Shown one piece after another: positions 43,771 to 53,545 of a stretch of 64,000 nt of DNA. The stretch is from assembly GCF_001902145.1 (NCBI RefSeq), contig NZ_MRST01000019.1:1-64000 (forward strand), in the 5' to 3' direction. This DNA comes from Pseudomonas fluorescens (GTDB lineage: Bacteria; Pseudomonadota; Gammaproteobacteria; Pseudomonadales; Pseudomonadaceae). The notes beneath the pieces were generated by a model. That model ran no database searches. It was not told the origin of the DNA and worked only from the letters and a program-made list of their open reading frames with translations. A program made the position numbers and the translations under genes. How positions within the stretch are numbered: position 1 is the stretch's first letter; each line of letters opens with the position of its first letter.

Positions 43771-46617
43771 ATGGCGCAGCAGTATCAACCGGGGCAACGC
43801 TGGATTAGTGACAGCGAAGCAGAGCTGGGGTTAGGCACCGTTCTGGCACAGGACGGCCGCTTGTTGACCGTGCTCTATCCGGCCACTGGCGACACTCGCC
43901 AGTATGCGCTACGGAATGCGCCCCTCACTCGCGTGAGGTTTTCGCCGGGTGACACCATCACCCATTTCGAAGGCTGGAAAATGACCGTACAGGAAGTCGA
44001 CGACGTCGATGGCCTGCTGGTCTACCACGGCCTCAATGGGCAGAACGAGCAGGTCACCCTGCCGGAAACCCAACTGTCCAACTTCATCCAGTTCCGCCTG
44101 GCCAGTGACCGTCTGTTCGCCGGGCAGATTGACCCGCTGGCGTGGTTCTCGCTGCGCTACCACACCCTGGAACACACCAGCCGCCAGTTGCAGTCCTCGC
44201 TGTGGGGCCTGGGTGGCGTACGCGCCCAACCGATTGCCCACCAACTGCACATCGCCCGCGAAGTCGCTGACCGTATCGCGCCACGCGTGTTGCTGGCGGA
44301 CGAAGTGGGTTTAGGCAAGACCATCGAAGCAGGCCTGGTGATCCATCGCCAACTGCTCTCGGGCCGCGCCAGCCGCGTACTGATCTTGGTCCCGGAAAAC
44401 CTGCAGCACCAATGGCTGGTGGAAATGCGCCGCCGCTTCAACCTGCAGGTCGCGTTGTTCGATGAAGAGCGCTTTATCGAAAGCGATGCCACCAACCCGT
44501 TCGAAGACACCCAGCTTGCACTCGTTGCGCTGGAATGGCTGGTGGACGACGAGAAGGCCCAGGACGCGCTGTTCGCCGCTGGCTGGGACTTGCTGGTAGT
44601 CGACGAAGCCCACCACCTGGTGTGGCACGAAGACAAGGCCAGCGCCGAATACTCGCTGGTCGAACAACTGGCCGAAGTGATTCCTGGCGTGCTGCTGCTG
44701 ACCGCCACCCCGGAACAACTGGGCCAGGACAGCCATTTTGCGCGCCTGCGCCTGCTGGACCCGAACCGCTTCCACGATCTGCAAGCCTTCCGCGCCGAGA
44801 GCGAAAACTATCGCCCGGTGGCCGAAGCCGTGCAGGAGCTGCTGGACAAGGGCCGCCTGTCGCCGACCGCGCACAAGACCATTCAAGGCTTCCTCGGTGA
44901 CGAAGGCGAAGCCCTGCTCACCGCCGTCAACGATGGCGACACCGAAGCCAGTGCACGCCTGGTGCGTGAACTGCTGGACCGCCACGGCACCGGCCGCGTG
45001 CTGTTTCGCAACACCCGTGCCGCGGTGCAAGGCTTCCCCGAGCGCAAGCTGCACGCCTACCCGCTGCCGAACCCGGACGAATACCTCGAACTGCCCCTGG
45101 GCGAACACGCCGAGCTGTACCCGGAAGTCAGCTTCCAGGCGCAACCGGATATCGAGGAAGAGAACCGCTGGTGGCGCTTCGACCCACGGGTCGAGTGGCT
45201 GATCGACCAATTGAAAATGCTCAAGCGCACCAAGGTCCTGGTGATCTGCGCCCACGCCGAAACCGCCATGGACCTGGAAGACGCCTTGCGTGTGCGCTCC
45301 GGCATCCCGGCCACGGTGTTCCACGAGGGCATGAATATTCTGGAGCGTGACCGCGCCGCTGCCTATTTTGCCGATGAAGAGTTCGGTGCCCAGGTGCTGA
45401 TCTGCTCGGAAATCGGCAGTGAAGGCCGCAACTTCCAGTTTTCCCATCACCTGGTACTGTTCGACCTGCCGTCCCACCCCGACCTGCTGGAACAACGCAT
45501 CGGGCGCCTGGACCGGATCGGCCAGAAACACGTGATCGAACTGCACGTGCCGTACCTGGAAACCAGCCCGCAAGAGCGCCTGTTCCAGTGGTACCACGAG
45601 GCGCTCAATGCCTTCCTCAACACCTGCCCGACCGGCAACGCCTTGCAGCATCAGTTCGGCCCACGCCTGCTGCCCTTGCTAGAAGCCGCCGACGACGGCG
45701 AGTGGCAAGCCCTGATCGACGAAGCCCGTGCCGAGCGCGAGCGCCTGGAGCAGGAGCTGCACACCGGTCGCGACCGCTTGCTCGAACTCAATTCCGGCGG
45801 TGCCGGCGAAGGCGATGCACTGGTCGAGGACATCCTCGAACAAGACGACCAGTTCGCCCTGCCGATCTACATGGAAACCCTGTTCGACGCATTCGGCATC
45901 GACAGCGAAGACCATTCGGAAAACGCGCTGATCCTCAAGCCCAGCGAAAAAATGCTCGACGCCAGCTTCCCCTTGGGCGACGACGAGGGTGTAACCATCA
46001 CCTACGACCGTAACCAGGCGCTGTCGCGCGAAGACATGCAGTTCATCACTTGGGAGCACCCGATGGTGCAAGGCGGCATGGACCTGGTGCTGTCCGGTTC
46101 CATGGGCAACACCGCCGTGGCGCTGATCAAGAACAAGGCGCTCAAGCCAGGCACCGTATTGCTTGAACTGCTTTATGTCAGCGAAGTGGTAGCCCCGCGC
46201 TCTCTGCAACTGGGTCGCTACCTGCCACCGGCCGCCTTGCGCTGCCTGCTGGATGCCAACGGCAATGACCTGTCGGGCCGCGTGTCGTTCGTGACTTTGA
46301 ATGACCAGCTGGAAAGCGTGCCACGGGCCAGCGCGAACAAATTCGTGCAGGCACAGCGCGACCAACTCACACCGCGCATCAACGCCGGGGAGGAGAAGAT
46401 CGCCCCGCGTCACGCCGAGCGTGTGGCCGAAGCCAAGCGTCGCCTGGCGGCAGACACCGACGAAGAGCTGGCGCGCCTGACCGCACTGCAAGCGGTCAAC
46501 CCGACCGTGCGTGACAGCGAGTTGGTCGCCTTGCGCAACCAGCGCGAGCAAGGCCTGGCCATGCTCGATAAAGCGGCACTGCGACTGGAAGCGATTCGGG
46601 TGTTGGTGGCGGGTTGA
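43771..46617 (+). CDS. rapA: RNA polymerase-associated ATPase RapA
   Basis: A 948-aa SWI2/SNF2 protein that binds RNA polymerase and recycles stalled post-termination complexes. The N-terminus ([20 protein letters not shown]) holds the Tudor-like domains. ATPase motifs: [20 protein letters not shown] (Walker A) and VVDEAHHL (DEAH box), then helicase C motifs [20 protein letters not shown] and [12 protein letters not shown]. Length fits the family (about 950-970). It stands alone with its own strong terminator. Confidence 0.95.
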   Translation: MAQQYQPGQRWISDSEAELGLGTVLAQDGRLLTVLYPATGDTRQYALRNAPLTRVRFSPGDTITHFEGWKMTVQEVDDVDGLLVYHGLNGQNEQVTLPETQLSNFIQFRLASDRLFAGQIDPLAWFSLRYHTLEHTSRQLQSSLWGLGGVRAQPIAHQLHIAREVADRIAPRVLLADEVGLGKTIEAGLVIHRQLLSGRASRVLILVPENLQHQWLVEMRRRFNLQVALFDEERFIESDATNPFEDTQLALVALEWLVDDEKAQDALFAAGWDLLVVDEAHHLVWHEDKASAEYSLVEQLAEVIPGVLLLTATPEQLGQDSHFARLRLLDPNRFHDLQAFRAESENYRPVAEAVQELLDKGRLSPTAHKTIQGFLGDEGEALLTAVNDGDTEASARLVRELLDRHGTGRVLFRNTRAAVQGFPERKLHAYPLPNPDEYLELPLGEHAELYPEVSFQAQPDIEEENRWWRFDPRVEWLIDQLKMLKRTKVLVICAHAETAMDLEDALRVRSGIPATVFHEGMNILERDRAAAYFADEEFGAQVLICSEIGSEGRNFQFSHHLVLFDLPSHPDLLEQRIGRLDRIGQKHVIELHVPYLETSPQERLFQWYHEALNAFLNTCPTGNALQHQFGPRLLPLLEAADDGEWQALIDEARAERERLEQELHTGRDRLLELNSGGAGEGDALVEDILEQDDQFALPIYMETLFDAFGIDSEDHSENALILKPSEKMLDASFPLGDDEGVTITYDRNQALSREDMQFITWEHPMVQGGMDLVLSGSMGNTAVALIKNKALKPGTVLLELLYVSEVVAPRSLQLGRYLPPAALRCLLDANGNDLSGRVSFVTLNDQLESVPRASANKFVQAQRDQLTPRINAGEEKIAPRHAERVAEAKRRLAADTDEELARLTALQAVNPTVRDSELVALRNQREQGLAMLDKAALRLEAIRVLVAG

Positions 46618-46634
46618 TCACCGCCTGCTGAAAA

Positions 46635-46667
46635 AGAGAGGCCCGCATACAATGCGGGCCTTTTTTA
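46635..46667 (+). terminator. Rho-independent terminator after rapA
   Basis: AGGCCCGCAT (46639-46648) pairs with ATGCGGGCCT (46652-46661), followed by a T-run to 46666. Confidence 0.93.
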
Positions 46668-46696
46668 TGTGCCTTCAGGGCCCTATCGCGGGCAAG

Positions 46697-46858
46697 CCCT
46701 AATGCCGTTCAGTTAAGGCTTTTTGTAGGAGCGAGCTTGCTCGCGAAAAACTCACAGGCGCCGCGTTCAATCAGGAAGCACGCGTTATCGTCGACGTTTT
46801 TCGCGAGCAAGCTCGCTCCTACAGAGGGCGATATACGCTTAAATGAACGGCATTAGGG
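46697..46858. repeat. Outer inverted repeat enclosing a REPIN
   Basis: CCCTAATGCCGTTCAGTTAA (46697-46716, plus G) and its inverted counterpart CTTAAATGAACGGCATTA (46838-46855, plus GGG) match at 20 of 21 positions. They flank the whole REPIN at 46724-46823, forming a nested palindrome of about 160 bp. Confidence 0.88.
46724..46823. repeat. REPIN, GTAGGAGCGAGCTTGCTCGCGAA family (copy F)
   Basis: Inverted REP pair with the common spacer (CTCACAGGCGCCGCGTTCAA ... GCGTTATCGTCGACG), enclosed by a longer inverted repeat. Confidence 0.95.
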
Positions 46859-46937
46859 CAAGCCCGGCTCCCACAGCTGACCGAGCAAAGTTCAGTCAAC
46901 TCGTTCAAAGGTGGGAGCTGGCTTGCCTGCGAAGGGG
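46856..46937. repeat. Two single REP sequences in tail-to-tail orientation
   Basis: GGGCAAGCCCGGCTCCCACA (46856-46875) and GTGGGAGCTGGCTTGCCTGC (46911-46930) are inverted relative to a normal REPIN, about 35 bp apart, ending just before the MFS stop codon. Confidence 0.75.
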
Positions 46938-46948
46938 TCACCGCGGTT

Positions 46949-48295
46949 TCATGCGGTCGCCGCCGCAGCCGGTACCTCAACCGCACTCAACCCTTCCTTC
47001 ATCCGCTTGGCATCGCGCACAAAACTGCGCGAGGCCTGGAACAGAAACAGCATGGTCAAGAACAGCGCCACCGGAATAAGGTACATGGCGTCATGCAAGC
47101 CCACGGCTTTATAAGCCTCGGTCATCTGCTGCGCCCCGGCCGCATACATCGCCGAATGGGCAAAGTGATCGGACAACGCCCCGACCACCACTGGTCCCAT
47201 GCCACCACCGAGCAGATACAGCCCAGCGAAGAACAGCGCCATCGCCGTGGCGCGCAAGCGTGGTTCGACCACGTCCTGGATCGCGGTATACACGCAGGTA
47301 TAGAAGTTGTAGGCAAACAACCAGCCCACACTGAACAGCGCGACAAACACCCCGATTTCGACACGCCCGGCATGTAATGCCCAGGCGGTGGTGACCGTGG
47401 AGATGATCAAGCTGAAGGCGGCAAACAATAACCGGCCATTGGCGACCCGCTGATGAATCTTGTCGGCAATCCAGCCCCCCAGCGTCAGGCCCACCAAACC
47501 GGTCAGGCCGACGATGACACCCGTCGCGACGGCCGCGTCCTGCAACGGCATGAGGAAATAGCGTTGCAGCATCGGCACCAGGAACGAGTTGCACGCATAG
47601 GTGGCAAAGTTAAAGCACAACCCGGCCAGCACCAGCCACAGAAAGGTCGGCACAGCCAGCACGCGACGAATCGGGCGGTCGACGCGCTCTTGGGAGACTT
47701 GCACGGTTTCCGCCGCACCACGCTTGGGTTCTTTTATGTAGAACATAAACACCGCAAGGATCAGCCCCGGCACCGCCGCGATAAAGAAGGGCGCGCGCCA
47801 GCTGTCGAACGCCTTGACCATCGCACCGATCGTAAAGAACGCCAGCAACAGGCCCAACGGCAGGCCAAGCATGAAAATCCCCATGGCCCGGGCACGGCGG
47901 TGGGCGGGAAAGAGGTCGCCAATCAGCGAATTGGCCGCGGGTGCATAGCTGGCTTCGCCGATGCCAATGCCCATGCGCACCAGCAGGAAGGTCCAGAAAC
48001 TGCCGACCATGCCGTTGACCGCCGTCAGCCCGCTCCAGGCGAACAGGCCCCAGCCCATCAACTTGCTACGTGAACCGGTGTCGGCCAGGCGCCCGAGCGG
48101 CAGCCCGGCAATGGCGTAGACGATGGTAAAAGCGGTGCCGATGATACCGAGCTGGAAGTCGCTCAGGTGCCATTCCATGCGGATGGGCTCAATGATGATC
48201 GCGGGAATGGTGCGGTCAAAAAAGTTGAACAGGTTAGCGAGGAACAGCAGGAACAGAATGCGCCAGGCATTCGCCGCTTGGGTCGAGTTCTGCAT
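46949..48295 (-). CDS. MFS transporter, spinster-like
   Basis: A 448-aa, 12-helix permease. The N-terminus RILFLLFLANLFNFFDRTIP, then GLPLGRLADTGSRSKLMGWG and RMGIGIGEASYAPAANSLIGD, match the Spns/spinster-related MFS branch. The C-terminal tail is Ala-rich. No neighbouring enzyme gene gives a clue to the substrate. The upstream gap holds no identified operator. Confidence 0.87.
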   Translation of the reverse strand: MQNSTQAANAWRILFLLFLANLFNFFDRTIPAIIIEPIRMEWHLSDFQLGIIGTAFTIVYAIAGLPLGRLADTGSRSKLMGWGLFAWSGLTAVNGMVGSFWTFLLVRMGIGIGEASYAPAANSLIGDLFPAHRRARAMGIFMLGLPLGLLLAFFTIGAMVKAFDSWRAPFFIAAVPGLILAVFMFYIKEPKRGAAETVQVSQERVDRPIRRVLAVPTFLWLVLAGLCFNFATYACNSFLVPMLQRYFLMPLQDAAVATGVIVGLTGLVGLTLGGWIADKIHQRVANGRLLFAAFSLIISTVTTAWALHAGRVEIGVFVALFSVGWLFAYNFYTCVYTAIQDVVEPRLRATAMALFFAGLYLLGGGMGPVVVGALSDHFAHSAMYAAGAQQMTEAYKAVGLHDAMYLIPVALFLTMLFLFQASRSFVRDAKRMKEGLSAVEVPAAAATA

Positions 48296-48548
48296 GGGTC
48301 CGTCTCTTTTATTGTTATGAGAGCTGCGATGCCCGATGCATCCTGCTCAGGTCACTGCAACATAGTCAGGCTGGCGGTGATTGTCTGTAATGATTCGTAA
48401 AGCTGATAGGGCATGATTTCACCCAGGCAACAGCGGATTTTGCCCACGAAAATATAAGTGCGCGTCCCTCTTCCCAATGGCGACGGCACGGATAGAATGG
48501 CGAGCCTTTCGTAGCACCCTCCTCCTACCTTTCTTATTGATGACGCCC

Positions 48549-48917
48549 ATGTCCGAAGCCAGTCCGTGTCTGAATTGCGGTGCCTGCTGTTCACACTTTC
48601 GCGTGTCTTTCTTCTGGGGTGAGTGCGCCTCGTCCGGGGGCACGGTGCCCGATGACCTGGTGGTGCAGATCAACCCCAGCCGCGTGGCGATGATTGGCAC
48701 CGATCAGAAACCGGCACGGTGCTGCAGCCTTGAAGGTGAAGTCGGACAGGCCACCAGCTGCTCAATTTATGAGCAACGCTCCAGCGTATGCCGTGAGTTC
48801 GAGTCGTCCTGGAGCCAGGGCGTGCAAAATGTCGATTGCGACGCCGCCCGTGCCGCATTCGGCCTGGCGCCACTGGAGGCCCCGCACTTCGAACTTGACC
48901 TGCCCATCAGCGCTTAG
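48549..48917 (+). CDS. YkgJ family cysteine-cluster protein
   Basis: A 122-aa protein with the YkgJ/UPF0153 Cys pattern CLNCGACC near the N-terminus, ARCCSLEGEVG, SCSIYEQRSSVCREF and a final Cys in VDCDAARAAFGL. This arrangement is thought to bind zinc or an iron-sulfur cluster; no function is established. The ATG at 48549 is taken; one three codons earlier (48540) is equally possible. It lies between the MFS gene and the MHYT-GGDEF-EAL gene, an arrangement I recall near PA3310-PA3311 of P. aeruginosa. Confidence 0.83.
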   Translation: MSEASPCLNCGACCSHFRVSFFWGECASSGGTVPDDLVVQINPSRVAMIGTDQKPARCCSLEGEVGQATSCSIYEQRSSVCREFESSWSQGVQNVDCDAARAAFGLAPLEAPHFELDLPISA

Positions 48918-49056
48918 CACCAAATGCTATGGAAGGCATGTCAAAATAATTTGAGATCAAAACGCCATTACTCATGGCAAATCTCGAGAGACTTCTATAC
49001 TCGACCTCATAGGTCATCGCCGCTGGCAATGACATGGCTCTGTGACGGGATAAGCT

Positions 49057-51318
49057 ATGGAATGGCTGGGGCAGCATTTTTTTACCGACCTTCCAGACAG
49101 CGGGCATTTATTACTCAATTGCAGTCATAACCCCTTTCTGGTGCTACTGGCGTACCTGGTCGCCTGCGCGGCGGGCTTCGGTACGCTGGACATGGCCGAA
49201 CGTGTGGGCCATGTCGAAGACCCCACCGCCCGTCGCCATTGGCGCTGGCTGGGCGCGGGTTGCCTGGCAGGCGGAATCTGGTCGACCCATTTCATCAGCA
49301 TGCTGGCCTTCCAGGCGCCCATTGCCATTCACTACGAATTGATCATAACGTTCGCCTCGCTGCTGATCGCCCTGATCGCCTCGCTGCTCGCCATGCAGAC
49401 CCTCAGTCATACCCACCTGCGTTTTCATCAGTACCTGATGGCTTCGGTGTGGATGGGACTGGGTATCGCGCTGATGCACTACGTGGGCATGTCGGCCATG
49501 CGCTCCCAGGCCCAGGTGTACTTCGAAACACGGCTGTTCGTGGCCTCGGTGGCAATTGCCATTGGCGCCAGCCTGGCGGCACTTTTGCTGTCCAGCTACC
49601 TGCGCAACGGAGCCGGCGTGTTTCACCAACTGCTCAAATACGCCGCCAGCCTGGTGCTGGGGGCCGGGATCCTGAGCATGCATTTCACCGGCATGGCAGC
49701 CATGCAAATGCTGGTGCCCGTTGGCGCGGATCTTTCATTGCCGGTGGAGGGTAGTCCGATTCAATTGGGGTTGTCGGTGGCGGTAATTACCTTGCTGGTG
49801 ATCGGCAGTAGTGTCAGCGCAGCCCTGGCAGATAAAAAGCTGCAACACAAAGAGCGGGATCTGCGCCGGGTCAATGCGCTGCTCAGCGAACTCGACCAGG
49901 CCCGCGCTTCACTGCAACAAGTGGCCCACTTCGATGCGCTGACCAGTCTGCTCAACCGCCGTGGTTTCAATCAGATCTTCGCGGAAAAGGTTGCGGAAAA
50001 AACCCGAAGCCAAGGCATGCTGGCGGTCATCTTCCTTGATATTGATCACTTCAAGCGCATCAATGACAGCCTTGGCCACGATGCGGGCGACCAGTTGCTC
50101 ACGGTGCTGGCCGGGCATATCAAGGGCTCGATACGCAGCCATGAAGATGTAGTGGCACGCTTTGGCGGCGATGAATTCTGCATTCTGATCACTATTCATC
50201 ATCGCGACGAAGCTCGGCAGATGGCCCAACGCATCATGCAGAAGATGAAAGAGCCCATCGAGCTGGCTGGCCGGCGCATGGTGATGACCACCAGCATCGG
50301 CATCAGCCTGTTTCCCGAGGACGGCCACACCTGCGAAGAGTTGCTCAAAACTGCCGACCTGGCGCTGTACCAATCCAAGGACGCCGGGCGCAACAACTTG
50401 CACTTCTTCAGCTCCAACCTGAAAACACGCGCCTTCCTTGAGCTGCAACTGGAGGAAGAACTGCGGGCCGCCTTGCGTACGCGCAACCAGCTGGTGCTGT
50501 TTTATCAGCCGATCTTCGACATGAAGCTGGGTAAGGTCACGCGCCTGGAAGCCTTGGTGCGCTGGCAACACCCCCAGCACGGACTCCTGGCCCCGGACCG
50601 CTTTATCGGCATTGCCGAGAACAACGGGTTGATCGCCGAACTGGATCACTGGGTATTGCGCCAGGCCTGTCACGACCTGAGCCTGTTGTCTGACCGGGGC
50701 TACACCGCGTTGATCATGGCGGTGAACTGCTCGGCGTTGAACCTGGCGCGTGACGAACTGGCCGATGAAATCGAAGACGCCCTGCGCTTCGCCGGCATAG
50801 GCACCAACCGACTTGAACTGGAAGTCACTGAAAATGCCCTGATGGGCAACATCAGCAGCACGTTGGCACTGTTGCGGCAGATTCGCGCCCTCGGTGTGTC
50901 ACTGGCCATCGATGACTTCGGCACCGGCTATTCCTCGCTGGCTTATCTCAAGCGCTTGCCGCTCAACACCCTGAAGATCGACCGCTCGTTTATCCAGGAC
51001 ATCCCCAAATCCACCGCAGACAGTGAAATTGTCCAGGCGATTATTGGCATGGCCCACACCCTGCACTTGCAGGTGGTCACCGAAGGCGTGGAAACACAGG
51101 CGCAGTTCGAGCTGTTGCAAAAGCATGGCTGTGACTACATCCAGGGCTACCTGCTCAGCCCGGCGGTGCCCTTCGATGACATCATCGGCGTGATGCAGGG
51201 GATTGCCATGCGCAATCCGCTATATCCGCTCAGCGTGGAGAACAACGACGCTCCACAGCCAAAAGACCCGGCGCCAAGGCGTATCGGCCCGCCATCTATT
51301 GTCAGGCCGATTCGCTGA
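49057..51318 (+). CDS. MHYT-GGDEF-EAL c-di-GMP protein (NbdA-like)
   Basis: A 753-aa inner-membrane protein. The first ~240 residues form a seven-helix MHYT domain with STHFISM, MHYVGM and MHFTGM, proposed to bind copper and sense O2, CO or NO. A GGDEF domain has an intact GGDEF at 370-374 and an EAL domain begins with EALVRW at 498, so both diguanylate cyclase and phosphodiesterase activity are possible. The usual inhibitory RxxD site before GGDEF reads SHED, so it is missing. Domain order and the nearness to rapA suggest the P. aeruginosa NbdA (PA3311) orthologue; MucR has the same layout, so no symbol is given. Confidence 0.9.
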   Translation: MEWLGQHFFTDLPDSGHLLLNCSHNPFLVLLAYLVACAAGFGTLDMAERVGHVEDPTARRHWRWLGAGCLAGGIWSTHFISMLAFQAPIAIHYELIITFASLLIALIASLLAMQTLSHTHLRFHQYLMASVWMGLGIALMHYVGMSAMRSQAQVYFETRLFVASVAIAIGASLAALLLSSYLRNGAGVFHQLLKYAASLVLGAGILSMHFTGMAAMQMLVPVGADLSLPVEGSPIQLGLSVAVITLLVIGSSVSAALADKKLQHKERDLRRVNALLSELDQARASLQQVAHFDALTSLLNRRGFNQIFAEKVAEKTRSQGMLAVIFLDIDHFKRINDSLGHDAGDQLLTVLAGHIKGSIRSHEDVVARFGGDEFCILITIHHRDEARQMAQRIMQKMKEPIELAGRRMVMTTSIGISLFPEDGHTCEELLKTADLALYQSKDAGRNNLHFFSSNLKTRAFLELQLEEELRAALRTRNQLVLFYQPIFDMKLGKVTRLEALVRWQHPQHGLLAPDRFIGIAENNGLIAELDHWVLRQACHDLSLLSDRGYTALIMAVNCSALNLARDELADEIEDALRFAGIGTNRLELEVTENALMGNISSTLALLRQIRALGVSLAIDDFGTGYSSLAYLKRLPLNTLKIDRSFIQDIPKSTADSEIVQAIIGMAHTLHLQVVTEGVETQAQFELLQKHGCDYIQGYLLSPAVPFDDIIGVMQGIAMRNPLYPLSVENNDAPQPKDPAPRRIGPPSIVRPIR

Positions 51319-51546
51319 GCCCCATGCACGGGGAGTGGTGATGTGATCGTTGCTTCTCTTCACGCCGGGTCATACCTGGAAACAATTGCGCCACTGATTC
51401 CTTCGGACCTCAACTGTTCCCGTGACGTTTACGTCACCCTCGGCTGTGACCTTTCTCTACGGCAAGGTGCCATCACGCGTTCAGCGGTTACTCGGCTACA
51501 CACTTCACCGCGTGAAAAATACGCACCTTTTTCGTGCGCGCCATTC

Positions 51547-51849
51547 CTAGTCCGCCCTTTCCTGGATCAGGATCCATGGCGAGACCACCACCGCCCACAA
51601 GCTCGGATCCCGTTCGACCAGGTCCAATGCCCGCGTCGCAGACACCTCGCCAAGGGTGCCTGCAGCCAACCAGGCGGCGACTTTGTCACGGTTGTCTTCG
51701 GCCATTCCTTCGGCGGCCTCGATCAAATCCAGGCTGGCATCGACCCACAATAGGGCACCCTTGGCAAAGAACGGTTCAAGCTCCTTCCAGGAAATTTCGG
51801 CGGTTTCCCCGAGCAGCTTGGCATAGAGGGTGCTTGGTTCTTGCGTCAT
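51547..51849 (-). CDS. DUF2288 family protein
   Basis: A 100-aa soluble protein, MTQEPSTLYAKLLGETAEIS followed by WKELEPFFAKGALLWVD and DLVERDPSLWAVVVSPWIL. These match the small DUF2288 family, which has no known function. The protein is acidic and helical. It converges with the c-di-GMP gene and has no evident operon partner. Confidence 0.75.
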   Translation of the reverse strand: MTQEPSTLYAKLLGETAEISWKELEPFFAKGALLWVDASLDLIEAAEGMAEDNRDKVAAWLAAGTLGEVSATRALDLVERDPSLWAVVVSPWILIQERAD

Positions 51850-52072
51850 GGGAGTTCACCTGAGTAAAAAATCGGCGCAATCATAGCCTCGTAACCCAGG
51901 CAGAAAAACCCAGTAGCAAATGAGGTAGCGATTGAAAGTGCCAGGAAAGCCAAGGAATGCGTTGAAAGCTGTTAGCAACCCGGCGCGATTCTGTCTTTTT
52001 CTTTCATTTAAGCGACACATCCGGGTTTTGCCCCCAGCTGCCAGCTTTTCAAGCGATCAGCCAGCGCTCTAC

Positions 52073-52088
52073 ACTGTACCGGTACAGT
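52073..52088. promoter_or_regulatory. Perfect 16-bp palindrome upstream of braC
   Basis: ACTGTACCGGTACAGT is a perfect inverted repeat about 100 bp before the braC start. It has the form of a dimeric repressor operator; the protein that binds it is not known to me. Confidence 0.6.
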
Positions 52089-52108
52089 TGCCAGGGCAAT
52101 GCCGGGGG

Positions 52109-52123
52109 GATATCCGCGATATC
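52109..52123. promoter_or_regulatory. Palindrome GATATCCGCGATATC upstream of braC
   Basis: GATATC-CGC-GATATC: each half is itself self-complementary. It lies 21 bp after the 16-bp palindrome and may belong to the same control region. Confidence 0.4.
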
Positions 52124-52190
52124 TGATCCGGTTCTGCAGCTCACAAGGCCGCTAGAACTATAAAAAATACAACAGTAAGAGTGGAGCACT

Positions 52191-53318
52191 ATGAATAAGG
52201 CTACTAAGCAGATTTCCAAACTGTTTGCCGCTATGGTCCTGGCTGGGGTTGCCGGCCATTCGTTCGCAGCCGACACCATCAAGATCGGCATCGCCGGTCC
52301 CAAGACCGGTCCGGTAACGCAATACGGCGACATGCAATTCATGGGTGCCAAGCAGGCAATCGCCGACATCAACGCCAAAGGCGGCGTAGACGGCAAACTG
52401 CTTGAAGCCAAGGAATACGACGACGCTTGCGACCCCAAACAAGCCGTGGCCGTTGCCAACAAAGTGGTCAACGACGGCGTCAAGTTCGTAGTCGGTCACC
52501 TCTGCTCCAGCTCCACTCAGCCAGCGTCGGATATCTACGAAGACGAAGGCGTCATCATGATTACCCCGGCTGCCACCAGCCCTGAAATCACTTCCCGTGG
52601 CTACAAGCTGATTTTCCGCACCATCGGCCTGGACAGCGCGCAAGGCCCAGCGGCCGGCAACTACATCGCCGACCACGTGAAGCCGAAAATCGTTGCCGTA
52701 CTGCACGACAAGCAGCAATACGGTGAAGGTATCGCCAGCGCCGTGAAGAAGACCCTTGAAGAAAAAGGCACCAAGGTTGCCGTCTTCGAAGGCCTGAACG
52801 CTGGCGACAAGGACTTCTCCTCGATCATCCAGAAACTCAAGCAAGCCAACGTCGACTTCGTCTACTACGGCGGCTACCACCCTGAGCTGGGCCTGATCCT
52901 GCGCCAAGCCAAGGAAAAAGGCCTGAACGCCAAGTTCATGGGCCCAGAGGGCGTGGGTAACGACTCTATCTCGCAAATCGCCCAGGGCGCTTCCGAAGGC
53001 CTGCTGGTAACCCTGCCGAAATCCTTCGACACCGACCCTGCCAACAAAGCCATCGTCGAAGCGTTCGCCAAGAACAAGCAGGACCCAACCGGTCCGTTCG
53101 TGTTCCCGGCCTACTCGGCGGTTGAAGTCATTGCCGGCGGTATCAAGGCCGCCAAAAGCGAAGACACCGCCAAAGTGGCCGAGGCCATCCACGCCGGCAC
53201 CTTCAAGACTCCTACGGGCGACCTGAGCTTCGACGCCAAGGGCGACCTGAAGGACTTCAAGTTCGTGGTCTACGAATGGCACTTCGGTAAACCAAAAACC
53301 GAAGTTTCCCCTCAGTAA
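52191..53318 (+). CDS. braC: Branched-chain amino acid ABC transporter, substrate-binding protein
   Basis: A 375-aa periplasmic binding protein for leucine, isoleucine and valine. The signal peptide is MNKATKQISKLFAAMVLAGV plus AGHSFA, then DTIKIGIAGPKTGPVTQYGD, the type I periplasmic fold start. KQAVAVANKVVNDGVKFVVGHLCSSSTQPA and GDKDFSSIIQKLKQANVDFVYYGGYHPE are family segments, with Cys residues placed as in LivJ/BraC. A terminator-like hairpin follows it, so it can be made in excess of the membrane parts. Confidence 0.94.
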   Translation: MNKATKQISKLFAAMVLAGVAGHSFAADTIKIGIAGPKTGPVTQYGDMQFMGAKQAIADINAKGGVDGKLLEAKEYDDACDPKQAVAVANKVVNDGVKFVVGHLCSSSTQPASDIYEDEGVIMITPAATSPEITSRGYKLIFRTIGLDSAQGPAAGNYIADHVKPKIVAVLHDKQQYGEGIASAVKKTLEEKGTKVAVFEGLNAGDKDFSSIIQKLKQANVDFVYYGGYHPELGLILRQAKEKGLNAKFMGPEGVGNDSISQIAQGASEGLLVTLPKSFDTDPANKAIVEAFAKNKQDPTGPFVFPAYSAVEVIAGGIKAAKSEDTAKVAEAIHAGTFKTPTGDLSFDAKGDLKDFKFVVYEWHFGKPKTEVSPQ

Positions 53319-53338
53319 GCCAGGCGTTACTGGTCAAC

Positions 53339-53370
53339 AAGCCCACTGTGCAAGCAGTGGGCTTTGTTTT
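53339..53370 (+). terminator. Hairpin after braC (attenuating terminator)
   Basis: AAGCCCACTG (53339-53348) pairs with CAGTGGGCTT (53355-53364), loop TGCAAG, followed by TGTTTT. It likely reduces transcription into braDEFG. Confidence 0.85.
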
Positions 53371-53545
53371 ACGAGGTTTATGGGCCATGTCACCCGCGAT
53401 CCGGGCGCTGGCTCACCTGAAAATCTTAAAACCGTCACCAGCGGTTCGCTGGCAAACGCTTTGTGCAACCTGGTCACAGAACAGGGCACAGAGCCGGAAA
53501 TGACTCCACCAGTGAAATGCGTATCGGGTTTTTAGGAGCGCTGTA

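Larger units (their letters stand above)
51850..52190. other. Gap upstream of braC
   Basis: No gene seen. It holds two palindromic sites (listed separately) and an A/T-rich stretch (ACTATAAAAAATACAACAG) just before the braC ribosome site. Confidence 0.5.
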
